Below, in pieces: positions 1-9,498 of a stretch of 64,000 bases of DNA; position 1 is the stretch's first letter, and the number at the start of each line of letters is the position of its first letter. The DNA is from Listeria monocytogenes (GTDB lineage Bacteria; Bacillota; Bacilli; Lactobacillales; Listeriaceae): positions 1,194,001 to 1,258,000 of the forward strand of contig NZ_CP168900.1 in NCBI RefSeq assembly GCF_041765605.1, read 5' to 3'. The notes beneath the pieces are model-generated. The model did no database searches, was not told the DNA's origin, and saw only the letters and a program-made list of their open reading frames with translations. Position numbers and translations under genes: made by a program.

Positions 1-1
1 T

Positions 2-652
2 GGCATTTTAACCAGTATCACTTTAGCACAAGCCATCCTTGAATCTGACTGGGGCCAAAGCGGTTTGGCGCAAGAAGGGAATAATTTATTTGGAGTAAAA
101 GGTAAAGCACCGCAGCCTATGGTAACCATGACAACCAAGGAATTTGTTGACGGAAAGTTTATTGAAATTAAAGCAAACTTCCGGAAATACAAAGATTGGA
201 ATGAATCATTAGACGCGCATGCCGAGCTATTTTTAAAGGGAACTTCCTGGAATAAAGATAAGTATAATGGCGTTATCGCTGCAGATGATTATAAGAAAGC
301 AGCGCAAGAATTACAATCAGCTGGCTATGCAACAGACCCAGACTATGCAGAAAAATTAATTAGCATCATTGAAAGATACGACCTAGATTTATATGATCGT
401 ATCAGTGATAAAATCCAATATGATACCAAATCAACAGGCTATGGAAAAGTGAAAAAAGACGTTTCTGGTGCGATTTGGACCAAGCCATATGGACTAGCTG
501 GAGCGTTAAAAGTAGAGGAAATCAACTATTATAAACGCGAAAATTTAAAGATTTTACGAGAAGCAAAGACAGATAGCGGCGTTTGGTACCAAATTTCCGT
601 GGAGAATGACCCTATAGGTTGGGTAAAACAAGAATTAATTGATAAAAAATAA
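2..652 (+). CDS. GH73/GW-module autolysin, 5'-truncated by the window
   Basis: This is the C-terminal part of a secreted peptidoglycan hydrolase; the reading frame is already open at base 2 and the start lies upstream. The visible N-terminal part is a glucosaminidase domain of the GH73/FlgJ type: an AILESDWGQS segment carries the probable catalytic Glu and NNLFGVKG follows. The last ~75 residues look like one GW module, the SH3-like fold that binds lipoteichoic acid in Listeria surface autolysins (GAIWTKPYG, WYQISV, IGWV). The next gene is a paralogue with the same architecture, so the pair is probably a tandem duplication. The signal peptide is not visible. Confidence 0.88.
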   Translation, partial: GILTSITLAQAILESDWGQSGLAQEGNNLFGVKGKAPQPMVTMTTKEFVDGKFIEIKANFRKYKDWNESLDAHAELFLKGTSWNKDKYNGVIAADDYKKAAQELQSAGYATDPDYAEKLISIIERYDLDLYDRISDKIQYDTKSTGYGKVKKDVSGAIWTKPYGLAGALKVEEINYYKRENLKILREAKTDSGVWYQISVENDPIGWVKQELIDKK

Positions 653-661
653 GAAATAACC

Positions 662-722
662 GAAAAAGAGCTAAAATGACTTGTCTTATTTATAGGCAAA
701 AAGTCCTTTAGATGCTCTTTTT
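662..722 (+). terminator. Intrinsic terminator after the first autolysin gene
   Basis: AAAAAGAGCTAAA pairs with TTTAGATGCTCTTTTT around a long inner loop that holds a weaker helix, followed by T-rich sequence. The rest of the 270-base gap to the next gene shows no convincing ORF and only weak promoter-like hexamers. Confidence 0.55.
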
Positions 723-921
723 CTTTTTTATTTTCATAATAGCTAACTTTCAAAAGAAGCGTCAGACTAGGCTTAAAGAAGATTTGTAACATAAGTAATG
801 TAAAAGTAATGTGTATTACAAAGAAGTTTTGTTAGAATGAAGTGGTTGTTTTAAAGAACACACGTTTCTGGTTTTGATAAGCCAGAAAGATATTTCAAAG
901 AAGGATGTGCAATAAATCATT

Positions 922-1935
922 ATGTTACAACTCGCAAAGAAGCATTTGGTGACAATTGGACTTGGAATTACAATTACATTATTTGCAGTACCAATCCATT
1001 CCCAAGCTGCTGGTCTAGAGGACGGCCTGACTTCCAAGCAAGAGAAGTTTATTAATGAGATTGCGCCGCATGCTCAAAAAGTGCAAAAAGAACATGGTAT
1101 TTTAGCTAGTATTACGATTTCGCAAGCAATCCTAGAGTCCAATTGGGGCGAAAGTAAATTAGCAAAAGACGGCAATAACTTATTCGGAATTAAAGGTTCC
1201 TATCAAGGAGCTTCTATTAAATTACCGACTAAAGAACATAATGGCGTTGTTTGGGTTGGAACAGATGCTGTTTTCCGTGCGTATCCAGGGTGGTATGAAT
1301 CAATGAACGACCACGCACTTTTATTTGTCAATGGCCCGTCATGGAACCCTCATTTATACGGAGGACTAATCAAAGAATATGACTATGAAAAAGCAGCAAT
1401 AGCGCTTGGCAAAACAGGCTATTCATCTGATCCAGAGTATGCAGCAAAATTAATCGAACTCATCAAAAAAGCAAATTTAAATAAATATGATACCGTTTAT
1501 AGTGAACGTGTATCAGACAAAGCAATTAAGGCTGCAGGGGAAGTAGCTGTCAAAGATAATTGCTATGTTTGGTCTGCTCCGGGTGGCACAAAAGGTGCGA
1601 AACCTATCGTCAGCACTACCAAATACTTTGGCCGTCAAGTTTCTATTAATCAAGAAGTAAAAGTGACAGATTCCAATATTTCTTGGTACCATATCCATCA
1701 AAACGGTGAATCAATTGGTTGGATTGAAAGTACATCGATTGAAGACTTCTATCAATTAGAAGACTACGCACCAACAGTAGATGCATTACTAAAAACAGAT
1801 GATAACAATCGTTTAGTAATCAACATGGATATCGACACATCGGAGCTACACAAAACAAAACTCGCAAAGGCTGATATAAAAGAAAAAACAGCTTTTAATT
1901 TACCTTTGCTGAATGTTCAATCCATCGTATGGTAA
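922..1935 (+). CDS. Secreted GH73 glucosaminidase with one GW module
   Basis: This is a cell-wall hydrolase (autolysin). Residues 1-30 form a signal peptide: Met, basic stretch, hydrophobic core, then SQAAG as cleavage region. Residues ~40-195 form the GH73/FlgJ domain, with the QAILESNWGES segment holding the candidate catalytic Glu and NNLFGIKG after it. Residues ~200-270 form a GW module (YVWSAPGGTKGAK, SWYHIH, IGWIES). The C-terminal ~65 residues have no recognised domain. One GW module would give weak wall retention, so the protein may be partly released. It closely resembles the truncated upstream gene. The only ribosome-binding-like sequence (GAAGGA) is rather far upstream, so the start is likely but not certain. 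Confidence 0.88.
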   Translation: MLQLAKKHLVTIGLGITITLFAVPIHSQAAGLEDGLTSKQEKFINEIAPHAQKVQKEHGILASITISQAILESNWGESKLAKDGNNLFGIKGSYQGASIKLPTKEHNGVVWVGTDAVFRAYPGWYESMNDHALLFVNGPSWNPHLYGGLIKEYDYEKAAIALGKTGYSSDPEYAAKLIELIKKANLNKYDTVYSERVSDKAIKAAGEVAVKDNCYVWSAPGGTKGAKPIVSTTKYFGRQVSINQEVKVTDSNISWYHIHQNGESIGWIESTSIEDFYQLEDYAPTVDALLKTDDNNRLVINMDIDTSELHKTKLAKADIKEKTAFNLPLLNVQSIVW

Positions 1936-1942
1936 TAACCTT

Positions 1943-1979
1943 GCAAAAAAAGCTGAATAGATTACTCGGCTTTTTTTGC
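1943..1979 (+). terminator. Intrinsic terminator after the second autolysin gene
   Basis: GCAAAAAAAGCTGA pairs with TCGGCTTTTTTTGC around a short loop, ending in a T run. Confidence 0.85.
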
Positions 1980-2046
1980 GTTTTCAAAGGATTTTTAGAA
2001 AGAAACTGTTATAATGAAAAAGGAGTTTATAAGGAGGGTTATTTAT

Positions 2047-3126
2047 ATGGATGAACAATTAAAGATGTTAAAAGCACTAACAGATGCAAAAGGTATTCCC
2101 GGTAACGAACGTGCAGTGAGAAATGTGTTCCGCGAATACATCGAACCGCTAGCGGATAGTTTTGAAACAGATGGCTTAGGAAGTGCTGTTGCAAAAAAAG
2201 TCGGAGCAGAAGATGGACCTAAAATTATGATTGCCGGCCATTTAGATGAAGTTGGCTTTATGGTAACGCAAATTGACGATAAAGGTTTTATCAAATTTCA
2301 AACAGTGGGCGGCTGGGTTTCCCAAGTAATGCTTGCACAAAAAGTAACTATCGTGACGCGTTCTGGCGAAGAAATCACAGGTGTTATCGGTTCTAAACCA
2401 CCACATGTGATGACAGCAGCTGAACGCCAAAAATCATTCGATATTAAAGATATGTTTATTGATGTCGGTGCAGTAGATAAAGCGGAAGTAGAGAGCTATG
2501 GCATTCGTCCAGGCGACATGATTGTACCTGCTTTTGACTTTACCGTAATGAAAAACGAAAAATTCTTACTTGCAAAAGCATGGGATAACCGTATTGGCCT
2601 TGCAATTGCGATTGAAGTACTTAAAAACTTACAAAAAGAACAACATCCAAATATCGTTTACGGTGTAGGAACTGTTCAAGAAGAAGTTGGTTTACGTGGT
2701 GCCAAAACAGCTGCGCATTTCGTTCAACCAGATATTGGTTTTGCCGTTGACGTTGGTATCGCAGGAGATACACCAGGCGTTACAGACAAAGAAGCAATGA
2801 GCAAAATGGGTGAAGGTCCACAAATCGTCATTTACGATGCATCTATGGTAGCGCATGCCGGACTTCGTAATTTTGTCACAGATGTAGCGGATGAACTATC
2901 TATCCCTTACCAATTTGAAGCAATCCCAATGGGCGGTACAGACTCAGGTTCCATCCACTTAACTGGAAACGGAATCCCGTCTCTATCCATTACAATTGCA
3001 ACACGCTACATTCATTCTCATTCATCGATGCTACATCGTGATGATTTTGAAAATGCAGTAAAACTAATTACTGAAGTAGTCAAACGTTTAGATAAAGAAA
3101 AAGTAACAGAAATTCGCTTAGGTTGA
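2047..3126 (+). CDS. M42 family metallo-aminopeptidase (YsdC/FrvX-like)
   Basis: This is a cytosolic dinuclear-metal aminopeptidase, a family often mis-annotated as endoglucanase. Recognisable metal or catalytic segments are [37 protein letters not shown] and [13 protein letters not shown]. They supply the His/Asp/Glu/Asp/His set expected for M42, and the length of 359 residues is normal. I chose ATG 2047 over an in-frame ATG 33 bases upstream because a strong ribosome-binding site, AAGGAGG, lies just before 2047. It sits directly upstream of the rRNA methylase gene, the same ysdC-ysgA order seen upstream of pheST in Bacillus. Confidence 0.9.
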   Translation: MDEQLKMLKALTDAKGIPGNERAVRNVFREYIEPLADSFETDGLGSAVAKKVGAEDGPKIMIAGHLDEVGFMVTQIDDKGFIKFQTVGGWVSQVMLAQKVTIVTRSGEEITGVIGSKPPHVMTAAERQKSFDIKDMFIDVGAVDKAEVESYGIRPGDMIVPAFDFTVMKNEKFLLAKAWDNRIGLAIAIEVLKNLQKEQHPNIVYGVGTVQEEVGLRGAKTAAHFVQPDIGFAVDVGIAGDTPGVTDKEAMSKMGEGPQIVIYDASMVAHAGLRNFVTDVADELSIPYQFEAIPMGGTDSGSIHLTGNGIPSLSITIATRYIHSHSSMLHRDDFENAVKLITEVVKRLDKEKVTEIRLG

Positions 3127-3151
3127 GTTTCGAGAAAAGAGGACAACTTTT

Positions 3152-3910
3152 ATGGAACAGATTCAATCAGTAAAAAACGACCGTGTCAAAACATGGAAAA
3201 AACTACAAACGAGAAAAGGCCGCGATAAAACCGGGACTTATTTGGTGGAAGGCTTCCATTTAGTGGAAGAAGCATTACGTCAAGATGGTTTAGTACTGGA
3301 GCTGCTTGTTTCAAGTGGTGTTTCTGTTCCGGAAGAGTGGTTAAAAGGCGATTATGATGTATTTGAAATTAGTACAGAAATCAGCCACTTAATTAGCGAG
3401 ACAATGACAGAGCAAGGCGTTTTTGCAGTAGTCGCAACATCTGAACCAGATATGATGCTTTTATACGGGAAAAAATTGTTGCTAGTAGATGCAGTGCAAG
3501 ATCCAGGCAATGTAGGCACGTTAATTCGTACGGCTGATGCTGCTGGATATGATTGCGTCGTGCTTGGCAAGGGAAGTGCAGACCTTTATAATCCTAAAGT
3601 AATTCGTAGTACACAAGGTAGTCACTTTCATATTCCTGTTATTCAAGCAGATTTATTTGATTGGATTGCGAATTTAGAAGAAGAGGGCGTTCCAGTTATT
3701 GGCGCAGTTCTAGATGACCAAGCGAAATCATTAAACGACATGACAAAACGTGACACGTTAGCGTTGATGGTCGGAAATGAAGGAAATGGTATTTCTCCGG
3801 AACTACAAGATCGTCTTTCTGAAAAAGTATATATTCCAATTTATGGGGACAGTGAATCATTAAATGTCGCGGTTGCCGCTGGAATTCTACTGTATGGTTT
3901 AAGAAAATAA
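3152..3910 (+). CDS. SpoU/TrmH-family RNA 2'-O-methyltransferase (YsgA-like)
   Basis: This SPOUT-class methyltransferase probably uses S-adenosylmethionine to methylate rRNA or tRNA. An N-terminal substrate-binding domain (residues ~1-95) is followed by the SpoU domain with its three motifs: DPGNVGTLIRTADAAG, then ALMVGNEGNGIS, then IYGDSESLNVAVAAGILLY. Those segments form the knot and cofactor site. The length of 252 residues is typical. It follows the M42 peptidase by 25 bases and is closed by a strong terminator. The exact target nucleotide cannot be read from sequence. Confidence 0.9.
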   Translation: MEQIQSVKNDRVKTWKKLQTRKGRDKTGTYLVEGFHLVEEALRQDGLVLELLVSSGVSVPEEWLKGDYDVFEISTEISHLISETMTEQGVFAVVATSEPDMMLLYGKKLLLVDAVQDPGNVGTLIRTADAAGYDCVVLGKGSADLYNPKVIRSTQGSHFHIPVIQADLFDWIANLEEEGVPVIGAVLDDQAKSLNDMTKRDTLALMVGNEGNGISPELQDRLSEKVYIPIYGDSESLNVAVAAGILLYGLRK

Positions 3911-3912
3911 AG

Positions 3913-3956
3913 AAAAAGTGGTGGCTAAGTTGTTTTGACTTAGTCACCACTTTTTT
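3913..3956. terminator. Bidirectional intrinsic terminator
   Basis: AAAAGTGGTGGCTAAGT and ACTTAGTCACCACTTTTTT form a stem of about 16 base pairs between two convergent genes. It overlaps the stop codon of the leftward DUF6054 gene and can serve both strands. Confidence 0.85.
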
Positions 3957-4314
3957 AGATTTCTTCTTGTTTTTCAATAGCTGCTTCCCGAATAGCAACG
4001 CGTTTTAAATCGGCTACAACACTGTGCATATAATCAAATGCCGCACCCCAGTCAATTCCAGTAAAAAAGCCATTTGAACTACCAGTGGAGATAATCGTTA
4101 CTTCTGTTTCTCCGTGAAAATTATTAATCGTAACAAAAAGTGCCGCACGATTCGATGAGCGGAAATAAAATTTTTCGCAGGCAAGTGTCGCAAGTTCTCC
4201 AAAATCAAAAGTTCTAACTTCAGAAAACACGATATTCGATCCCACTTGACCAGCTTTAATTATTTCGAAAGTTTCTGCGACGTCCGTTTTAACAATATAG
4301 CGAATGGATGGCAT
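3955..4314 (-). CDS. DUF6054-like small conserved protein
   Basis: This is a cytosolic protein of 119 residues with no signal peptide or membrane segment. The sequence (SIRYIVKTDVAETFEIIKAG at the N-terminus, then an alternating strand/helix pattern with an RSSNRAALFVTI core) fits a conserved Firmicute family of unknown function that I believe is DUF6054. It is transcribed towards the rRNA methylase and away from the YodB-like regulator. A perfect 7+7 palindrome lies just upstream. That layout suggests it may be a target of the divergent repressor, but this is inference. GGAGGT precedes the ATG. Confidence 0.7.
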   Translation of the reverse strand: MPSIRYIVKTDVAETFEIIKAGQVGSNIVFSEVRTFDFGELATLACEKFYFRSSNRAALFVTINNFHGETEVTIISTGSSNGFFTGIDWGAAFDYMHSVVADLKRVAIREAAIEKQEEI

Positions 4315-4333
4315 ATCAGTACCTCCTTCTATA

Positions 4334-4354
4334 AAACTATCTTATATATAGTTT
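4334..4354. promoter_or_regulatory. Perfect palindrome upstream of the DUF6054 gene
   Basis: AAACTAT, seven bases, then ATAGTTT: a perfect 7+7 inverted repeat about 20 bases upstream of the leftward gene. It lies in the divergent region shared with the HxlR/YodB-type regulator, so it is a good operator candidate. Confidence 0.5.
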
Positions 4355-4391
4355 AAGACAGAAGAAGAATTTGGTCAATCGGGCTGCAACT

Positions 4392-4451
4392 TACTAAATA
4401 TAAGCAACATAATATTTATTAGTTACTTTCTGATGATAGATATGGTACAAT
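4392..4451 (+). promoter_or_regulatory. Promoter and possible operator of the YodB-like gene
   Basis: A -35-like TTACTT (4423-4428) and a -10 TACAAT (4446-4451) are 17 bases apart. Immediately upstream, ACTAAATA and TATTTATTAGT form an imperfect inverted repeat that could be an autoregulatory operator. Confidence 0.45.
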
Positions 4452-4470
4452 AACGTTAGAGGTGAGAATT

Positions 4471-4794
4471 ATGACTGATGCACATACAGTATGTCCAAAG
4501 TTTGAATCGGCGTTCCAATTACTAGGTAAACGCTGGACTGGACTTATCATCAATGTCTTACTGACTGGTCCAAAACGGTTTAAACAAGTTGCCGCTGAGA
4601 TCCCACAAATGAGTGATCGGGTGCTTGCAGAACGTTTGAAGGAACTTGAGGAAATGGATATTTGCTTAAGACAAGTTTATCCAGAAACTCCTGTACGCAT
4701 TGAATATGAATTAACCGAAAAAGGGAAAGCACTCCAAGAAGTAATGCTTGAAGTCCAGTGCTGGGCGGATAAATGGGTGGAAGTACCTAATTAA
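4471..4794 (+). CDS. HxlR-family transcriptional regulator, YodB-like
   Basis: This is a winged-helix repressor of 107 residues. The opening region (VCPKFESAFQLLGKRW) and the LAERLKELEEMDI segment match Bacillus YodB as I remember it, including the single N-terminal Cys (residue 8) that senses quinones and diamide by disulfide or thiol-adduct formation. From the family I infer that it represses detoxification genes until oxidised. ATG 4471 was chosen because AGAGGTGAG sits before it; an in-frame GTG nine bases earlier overlaps that site. The divergent DUF6054 gene is a plausible target. Confidence 0.82.
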   Translation: MTDAHTVCPKFESAFQLLGKRWTGLIINVLLTGPKRFKQVAAEIPQMSDRVLAERLKELEEMDICLRQVYPETPVRIEYELTEKGKALQEVMLEVQCWADKWVEVPN

Positions 4795-4799
4795 AAAAG

Positions 4800-4837
4800 A
4801 AATAATCTCTCCAACCAATATGGAGAGATTATTTTTT
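4800..4837 (+). terminator. Intrinsic terminator after the YodB-like gene
   Basis: AAATAATCTCTCCA pairs with TGGAGAGATTATTTTTT around a 7-base loop. Confidence 0.88.
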
Positions 4838-4840
4838 AGC

Positions 4841-4869
4841 TTGAATCTTTCCTAGAACCATACTATAAT
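4841..4869 (+). promoter_or_regulatory. Promoter of the pheST leader
   Basis: TTGAAT (4841-4846) and TATAAT (4864-4869) are exactly 17 bases apart, placing the transcript start near 4876, just before the T-box leader. Confidence 0.75.
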
Positions 4870-4875
4870 AGAAAC

Positions 4876-5132
4876 TATCTAAATAACTAAAGACAATGAA
4901 AGAGCCAAGTAGCATAGTGAGTCTGTATAGGGAGAAGTGGTCATAGACTGAAAGCCACTTTACAAACGAATTTGTGAACATTTCACCTCTGGAGTCGCCC
5001 CCCGAGAAGCACTTTATGTGTGAAGGTGGTCCGGTTACTAAGCCGTTATCGAATTTTGAGTGGGAACAATTTTTTGTTCTTATTAGGGTGGTACCGCGAG
5101 AAGTCTCGTCCCTTTGTGGATAGAGCTTTTTT
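4876..5132 (+). promoter_or_regulatory. T-box riboswitch, probably tRNA-Phe responsive
   Basis: The leader before pheS carries the invariant T-box signature AGGGTGGTACCGCG near 5083-5096, which binds the uncharged acceptor end. Upstream there is a stem-rich region. The best specifier candidate is the TTC in GTGAACATTTCACC (codon at 4982-4984), matching phenylalanine and the downstream genes. After the T-box sequence, GAAGTCTCGTCC can pair imperfectly with GGATAGAGC ahead of a T run, forming the competing terminator. Uncharged tRNA-Phe would stabilise the antiterminator and switch on pheST. Confidence 0.92.
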
Positions 5133-5161
5133 ATTTTGTCTAAAAAGAAGGAGTGAACGGT

Positions 5162-6214
5162 ATGTTAGAACAGTTACAGACGCTGAAAAATGAAGCAGAA
5201 ACGCAAATCAACGAAGCATCAGACTTAAAATCATTAAACGACTTACGGGTAAAATACCTTGGTAAAAAAGGCCCGATGACTGAAATCATGAAACAAATGG
5301 GGAAACTTTCCGCAGAAGAAAGACCAAAAATGGGTTCACTTGCGAATGAAGTAAGAACAGCCCTAACAGAAGCGATTTCTAGTAAACAACAAATTTTAGA
5401 AACAGAAGCAATCAATGAAAAACTAAAATCAGAAACTATTGACGTTACATTACCAGGGACTGCTCCGAGTATTGGAACAAAACACTTGCTAACACAAGTA
5501 ATTGAAGAAATGGAAGATATGTTCATCGGGATGGGTTACGAAATCGCAGAAGGGCCAGAAGTAGAACTAGATTACTATAACTTCGAAGCGCTAAATTTAC
5601 CAAAAGATCACCCAGCTCGTGATATGCAAGATAGCTTCTATATCACAGAAAATACTTTACTACGTACCCAAACTTCTCCTGTACAAGCAAGAACAATGGA
5701 GAAACATGACTTCTCTAAAGGACCAATCAAAGTTATCTGTCCAGGGAAGGTGTACCGCCGCGATAATGATGATGCAACTCACTCTCACCAATTTACGCAA
5801 ATTGAAGGGCTAGTTGTTGGCGAAAACATCACATTTGCTGACTTAAAAGGAACATTAACTGTTCTCGCAAAAACAATGTTCGGTGAAGAACGTGAAATTC
5901 GTCTTCGTCCATCCTTCTTCCCATTCACAGAACCATCCGTTGAAATGGATATCTCTTGTTTCAAATGTGGCGGTAAAGGGTGCCGCGTTTGTAAAGGAAC
6001 CGGTTGGATTGAAATTTTAGGAAGCGGAATGGTACATCCAAACGTGCTTGAAATGTCGGGAATTGATTCCACGCGTTACAGCGGTTTTGCTTTCGGCTTA
6101 GGACCTGAACGTGTTGCAATGTTGAAATATGCGGTGGATGATATTCGCCACCTTTATACAAATGATTTACGCTTTACGAAGCAATTCCAAAGTACAGAAA
6201 CGGGGGAAATCTAA
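5162..6214 (+). CDS. pheS: Phenylalanyl-tRNA synthetase alpha subunit
   Basis: This is the catalytic subunit of the alpha2-beta2 class II synthetase that charges tRNA-Phe in the cytosol. An N-terminal coiled coil (residues ~1-85) is followed by the class II core. Motif 2 is seen as [16 protein letters not shown] and motif 3 as [16 protein letters not shown]. The length of 350 residues matches the family. ATG 5162 was chosen over an in-frame GTG nine bases upstream because AAGAAGGAG sits eight bases before it. The TAA stop overlaps the pheT start codon by one base, so the subunits are probably translationally coupled. Transcription is governed by the T-box upstream. Confidence 0.97.
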   Translation: MLEQLQTLKNEAETQINEASDLKSLNDLRVKYLGKKGPMTEIMKQMGKLSAEERPKMGSLANEVRTALTEAISSKQQILETEAINEKLKSETIDVTLPGTAPSIGTKHLLTQVIEEMEDMFIGMGYEIAEGPEVELDYYNFEALNLPKDHPARDMQDSFYITENTLLRTQTSPVQARTMEKHDFSKGPIKVICPGKVYRRDNDDATHSHQFTQIEGLVVGENITFADLKGTLTVLAKTMFGEEREIRLRPSFFPFTEPSVEMDISCFKCGGKGCRVCKGTGWIEILGSGMVHPNVLEMSGIDSTRYSGFAFGLGPERVAMLKYAVDDIRHLYTNDLRFTKQFQSTETGEI

Positions 6215-8622
6215 TGTTAGTTTCATATAATTGGGTCAAAGAATTTTTCCAAGACTTCCCGTTAACGGCGGAAGAGCTAGGGGAAGCAATTACAAGAACC
6301 GGGATTGAAATCGAAGGTGTAGAAGAATTGAGCGCTAGTTTGAAAAATGTCGTAGTCGGTGAAGTTTTATCATGCGAACGCCACCCCGATGCAGAGAAAT
6401 TGAATAAATGTCTCGTTCAAACAGACGAAGCAGAACCAGTTCAAATTATTTGCGGAGCTCCAAACGTTGCCGCTGGTCAAAAAGTAATCGTAGCCAAAGT
6501 TGGCGCAAGACTTCCAGGCGGACTTAAAATTAAACGCGCAAAACTACGCGGTGAAGTATCAGAAGGAATGATTTGCTCACTCGCAGAACTTGGCTTTGAA
6601 AGCAAAGTTGTACCAAAAGCATACGCAGAAGGGATTTATGTATTACCTGAGCACGTGGAAACGGGTGTAAGTGCAGTCACTTTACTTGGACTAGATGATG
6701 CGATTTTGGATATGGCAATCACGCCAAACCGCGCAGATGCATTGAGCATGAATGGTGTAGCTCACGAGGTTGGTGCGATTATTCATCAAAAACCAGCACA
6801 GCCAACCGAGCCTGATGTATCTGAAAAAGGAAAAGCGGACGATTTCATTTCAGTAGAAGTAGAAAATCCAGCCGAAACACCTTACTATGCTATTAAAATG
6901 GTAGAGAACATTGAAATCAAAGAATCGCCACTATGGCTTCAAACAAAACTAATGAAAGCTGGTATGCGTCCATATAATAACGTGGTTGATGTTACCAACT
7001 ACATCAATTTATTATACGGACAACCTTTGCATTCTTTTGACTATGATAAAATTGGCAGCAAGAAAATTGTTGTACGCTCTGCAAAAGAACAAGAAGAGAT
7101 TACCACACTTGATGGCGAGAAAAGAACTTTACAAGCTGGACATACAGTTATCACTAATGGCGTAGAACCAATTGCAATCGCTGGCGTTATGGGTGGAGAA
7201 TTTTCCGAAGTAACAGAGAACACAACGACTGTAGCGCTAGAAGGTGCCATTTTCAGCAGCTCTTCCATCGGCAAAGCATCTCGCGAATTATACCTACGTA
7301 CAGAAGCAAGCATCCGTTACGACAAAGGTTCTGACGCATGGAAAGTAGAAAAAGCACTTGCGCATGGCGGAGCGTTAATCGCTGAACTAAGTGGCGGAAC
7401 ACTAGTAGGCGGTGTCGTAGAAGTAGATAATCGTGAAAAAGCTGTAAATAAAATCGAAACAAGCCTAACACGCATTAACCGTATTTTAGGAACAGCAATT
7501 ACACTTGCGGAAATCGAAACAATTTTTGATCGTTTAGGTTTTGTATTAGAAGTTAAAAATGATGCTCTAATCATTGAAGCGCCGACAAGACGTTGGGACA
7601 TCACCATTGAAGCAGATATTTTAGAGGAAGTAGCTCGTATTTACGGTTACGATGAAATTCCAGTAACACTTCCAGCGACAAGCACAACAGGCGGCTTATC
7701 GGACAGCCAAAAAGCTCGTCGTGTTATGCGTGCTTATTTAGAAGGAGCAGGACTTAACCAAGCATTAACATACTCTTTGACCTCCCAAAAAGATGCAACT
7801 CGTCTAGCGCTTTCTGATGAAAAAACAGTTGCATTATCGATGCCAATGAGTGAAGAACATAGCCATTTAAGAACAAGTATCGTTCCACAATTAATTCGTA
7901 GCGCAAGTTATAACATCGCTCGTAAAAATATGGACGTGGCACTTTACGAAATGGGTACCGTGTTCTACGCAACAGAAGGGGACAATTTACCAATTGAACA
8001 AGAGCATTTGGCAGGTCTAATTACTGGTAACTGGCATACGGTTGATTGGCAAAAAACACCAAAACCTGTAGACTTCTTCGTTTTAAAAGGAATTGTCGAA
8101 GGTTTAGTGAACAAATTAGGTATCAAATCCGAACTTCACTGGAAACAAACAGAAAAAGAAGAATTGCATCCGGGAAGAACCGCCAGCCTTATTTTAGAAG
8201 GGCAAGAAATTGGTTATCTTGGAGCACTTCACCCAGCAGTAGAAGCAAACTATGATTTAAAAGAAACATATGTCTTTGAAATCAATGTAGCTGCTTTACT
8301 AGATGCAACCAAAGAAAAAGTTGTGTACCATCCAATCCCACGTTACCCAGAAATGACTCGCGACTTAGCATTACTTGTGGATAAAGATACTGACCACGCA
8401 GCAATTTCGCAAGTAATCAAAGAGCACGGCGGGAAATTACTAGTTAATATCGAGCTGTTTGATATTTTCGAAGGAGAAAGCCTTGGCGAAAATAAAAAAT
8501 CGCTCGCTTACACATTAACTTTCTTAGACAGCGAAAGAACACTAGTCGAAGAAGACGTTCAAAAAGCAACCAACAAAGTAGTGGAAGCATTACAAGAAAA
8601 ACTACATGCGATTATTCGCTAA
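6214..8622 (+). CDS. pheT: Phenylalanyl-tRNA synthetase beta subunit
   Basis: This is the 802-residue beta subunit, responsible for tRNA binding and editing of mischarged tyrosine. In order: an OB-fold tRNA-binding domain (~40-150, CERHPDAEKLNKC), the B3/B4 editing domain (~210-400), the B5 domain (~405-475), a degenerate synthetase-like core, and the C-terminal FDX-ACB anticodon-binding domain (~705-802, beginning near YHPIPRYPEMTRDLAL). All parts are present and the length is normal. The start overlaps the pheS stop. A terminator closes the operon. Confidence 0.97.
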   Translation: MLVSYNWVKEFFQDFPLTAEELGEAITRTGIEIEGVEELSASLKNVVVGEVLSCERHPDAEKLNKCLVQTDEAEPVQIICGAPNVAAGQKVIVAKVGARLPGGLKIKRAKLRGEVSEGMICSLAELGFESKVVPKAYAEGIYVLPEHVETGVSAVTLLGLDDAILDMAITPNRADALSMNGVAHEVGAIIHQKPAQPTEPDVSEKGKADDFISVEVENPAETPYYAIKMVENIEIKESPLWLQTKLMKAGMRPYNNVVDVTNYINLLYGQPLHSFDYDKIGSKKIVVRSAKEQEEITTLDGEKRTLQAGHTVITNGVEPIAIAGVMGGEFSEVTENTTTVALEGAIFSSSSIGKASRELYLRTEASIRYDKGSDAWKVEKALAHGGALIAELSGGTLVGGVVEVDNREKAVNKIETSLTRINRILGTAITLAEIETIFDRLGFVLEVKNDALIIEAPTRRWDITIEADILEEVARIYGYDEIPVTLPATSTTGGLSDSQKARRVMRAYLEGAGLNQALTYSLTSQKDATRLALSDEKTVALSMPMSEEHSHLRTSIVPQLIRSASYNIARKNMDVALYEMGTVFYATEGDNLPIEQEHLAGLITGNWHTVDWQKTPKPVDFFVLKGIVEGLVNKLGIKSELHWKQTEKEELHPGRTASLILEGQEIGYLGALHPAVEANYDLKETYVFEINVAALLDATKEKVVYHPIPRYPEMTRDLALLVDKDTDHAAISQVIKEHGGKLLVNIELFDIFEGESLGENKKSLAYTLTFLDSERTLVEEDVQKATNKVVEALQEKLHAIIR

Positions 8623-8626
8623 ATGA

Positions 8627-8678
8627 AGAAGAACTAAGCTAGATGGAAAACATTTTCAACTAGTTTGGTTCTTTTTTT
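8627..8678 (+). terminator. Intrinsic terminator of pheST
   Basis: AAGAAC-TAAGCTAG pairs with CTAGTTTGGTTCTT, with one mismatch region, and is followed by seven T residues. Confidence 0.8.
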
Positions 8679-8718
8679 GTTTTTTATAAAATAGCGGAAG
8701 TCTTTCCTTTTTAAGTAC

Positions 8719-8748
8719 TTCACTAACTTAAATAACACATGTTATAAT
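8719..8748 (+). promoter_or_regulatory. Extended -10 promoter before the ABC export pair
   Basis: TGTTATAAT is an extended -10 element (TATAAT at 8743-8748). A weak -35, TTCACT, lies 18 bases upstream of the hexamer. Confidence 0.55.
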
Positions 8749-8783
8749 GATGGCACATGCCAGAGAAAAAAGGACGAGATAAA

Positions 8784-9485
8784 ATGACCTATGTAGAAAT
8801 GAAAGATGTCTCTAAATACTATCAAATGGGCGAGAACGTTGTCACTGCTAATGATAAAATCGCTTTCGGGATAAAAAAAGGTGAATTTGTTGTTATAGTC
8901 GGACCTTCCGGGGCCGGGAAATCAACCGTTTTGAACATTCTAGGTGGAATGGATAGTGCAAGTGAAGGCAAAATTATGGTAGATGGGCAGGATATTGCTC
9001 AATATAATGCAAAACAATTAACTAAATATCGGCGAACAGATGTCGGCTTTGTATTCCAATTTTACAATTTGGTACCTAATTTGACTGCTAAAGAGAACGT
9101 AGAATTAGCTGCACAAATTGCGCCAAATGCATTAGACGCAGAAACTGTTTTAACTCAAGTTGGATTAAGTCACAGATTAGACAATTTTCCAGCACAACTA
9201 TCTGGCGGGGAACAACAGCGTGTCGCCATAGCGCGTGCGCTTGCTAAAGCACCGAAACTACTTTTATGCGATGAGCCAACCGGGGCACTTGATTACGATA
9301 CGGGAAAATCAGTCTTAAAATTACTACAAGAAACTTGCCGTAACACGGGAACAACCGTTATTGTTATTACCCATAACACAGCGATTACGCCAATTGCAGA
9401 TCGAATTATTGAAATTAATAATGCAAAAGTTCGCAGCATCAAAGAAAATCCAGAACCAATGTCGATTGATGATTTAGAATGGTAG
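8784..9485 (+). CDS. ABC transporter ATP-binding protein (MacB/LolD type)
   Basis: This is the ATPase subunit of a mechanotransmission-type ABC system paired with the large FtsX permease that follows. Walker A is GPSGAGKST (residues 40-48), the signature is LSGGEQQR, Walker B is [12 protein letters not shown], and a switch His is in VITHN. The length of 233 residues is typical. ATG 8784 was preferred to an in-frame ATG 27 bases upstream because AAAGGACGAG precedes it. The permease begins 14 bases after the stop. Homologous pairs export or expel peptides and antimicrobials, but the substrate here is unknown. Confidence 0.92.
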   Translation: MTYVEMKDVSKYYQMGENVVTANDKIAFGIKKGEFVVIVGPSGAGKSTVLNILGGMDSASEGKIMVDGQDIAQYNAKQLTKYRRTDVGFVFQFYNLVPNLTAKENVELAAQIAPNALDAETVLTQVGLSHRLDNFPAQLSGGEQQRVAIARALAKAPKLLLCDEPTGALDYDTGKSVLKLLQETCRNTGTTVIVITHNTAITPIADRIIEINNAKVRSIKENPEPMSIDDLEW

Positions 9486-9498
9486 GAAGGAGCAACCA

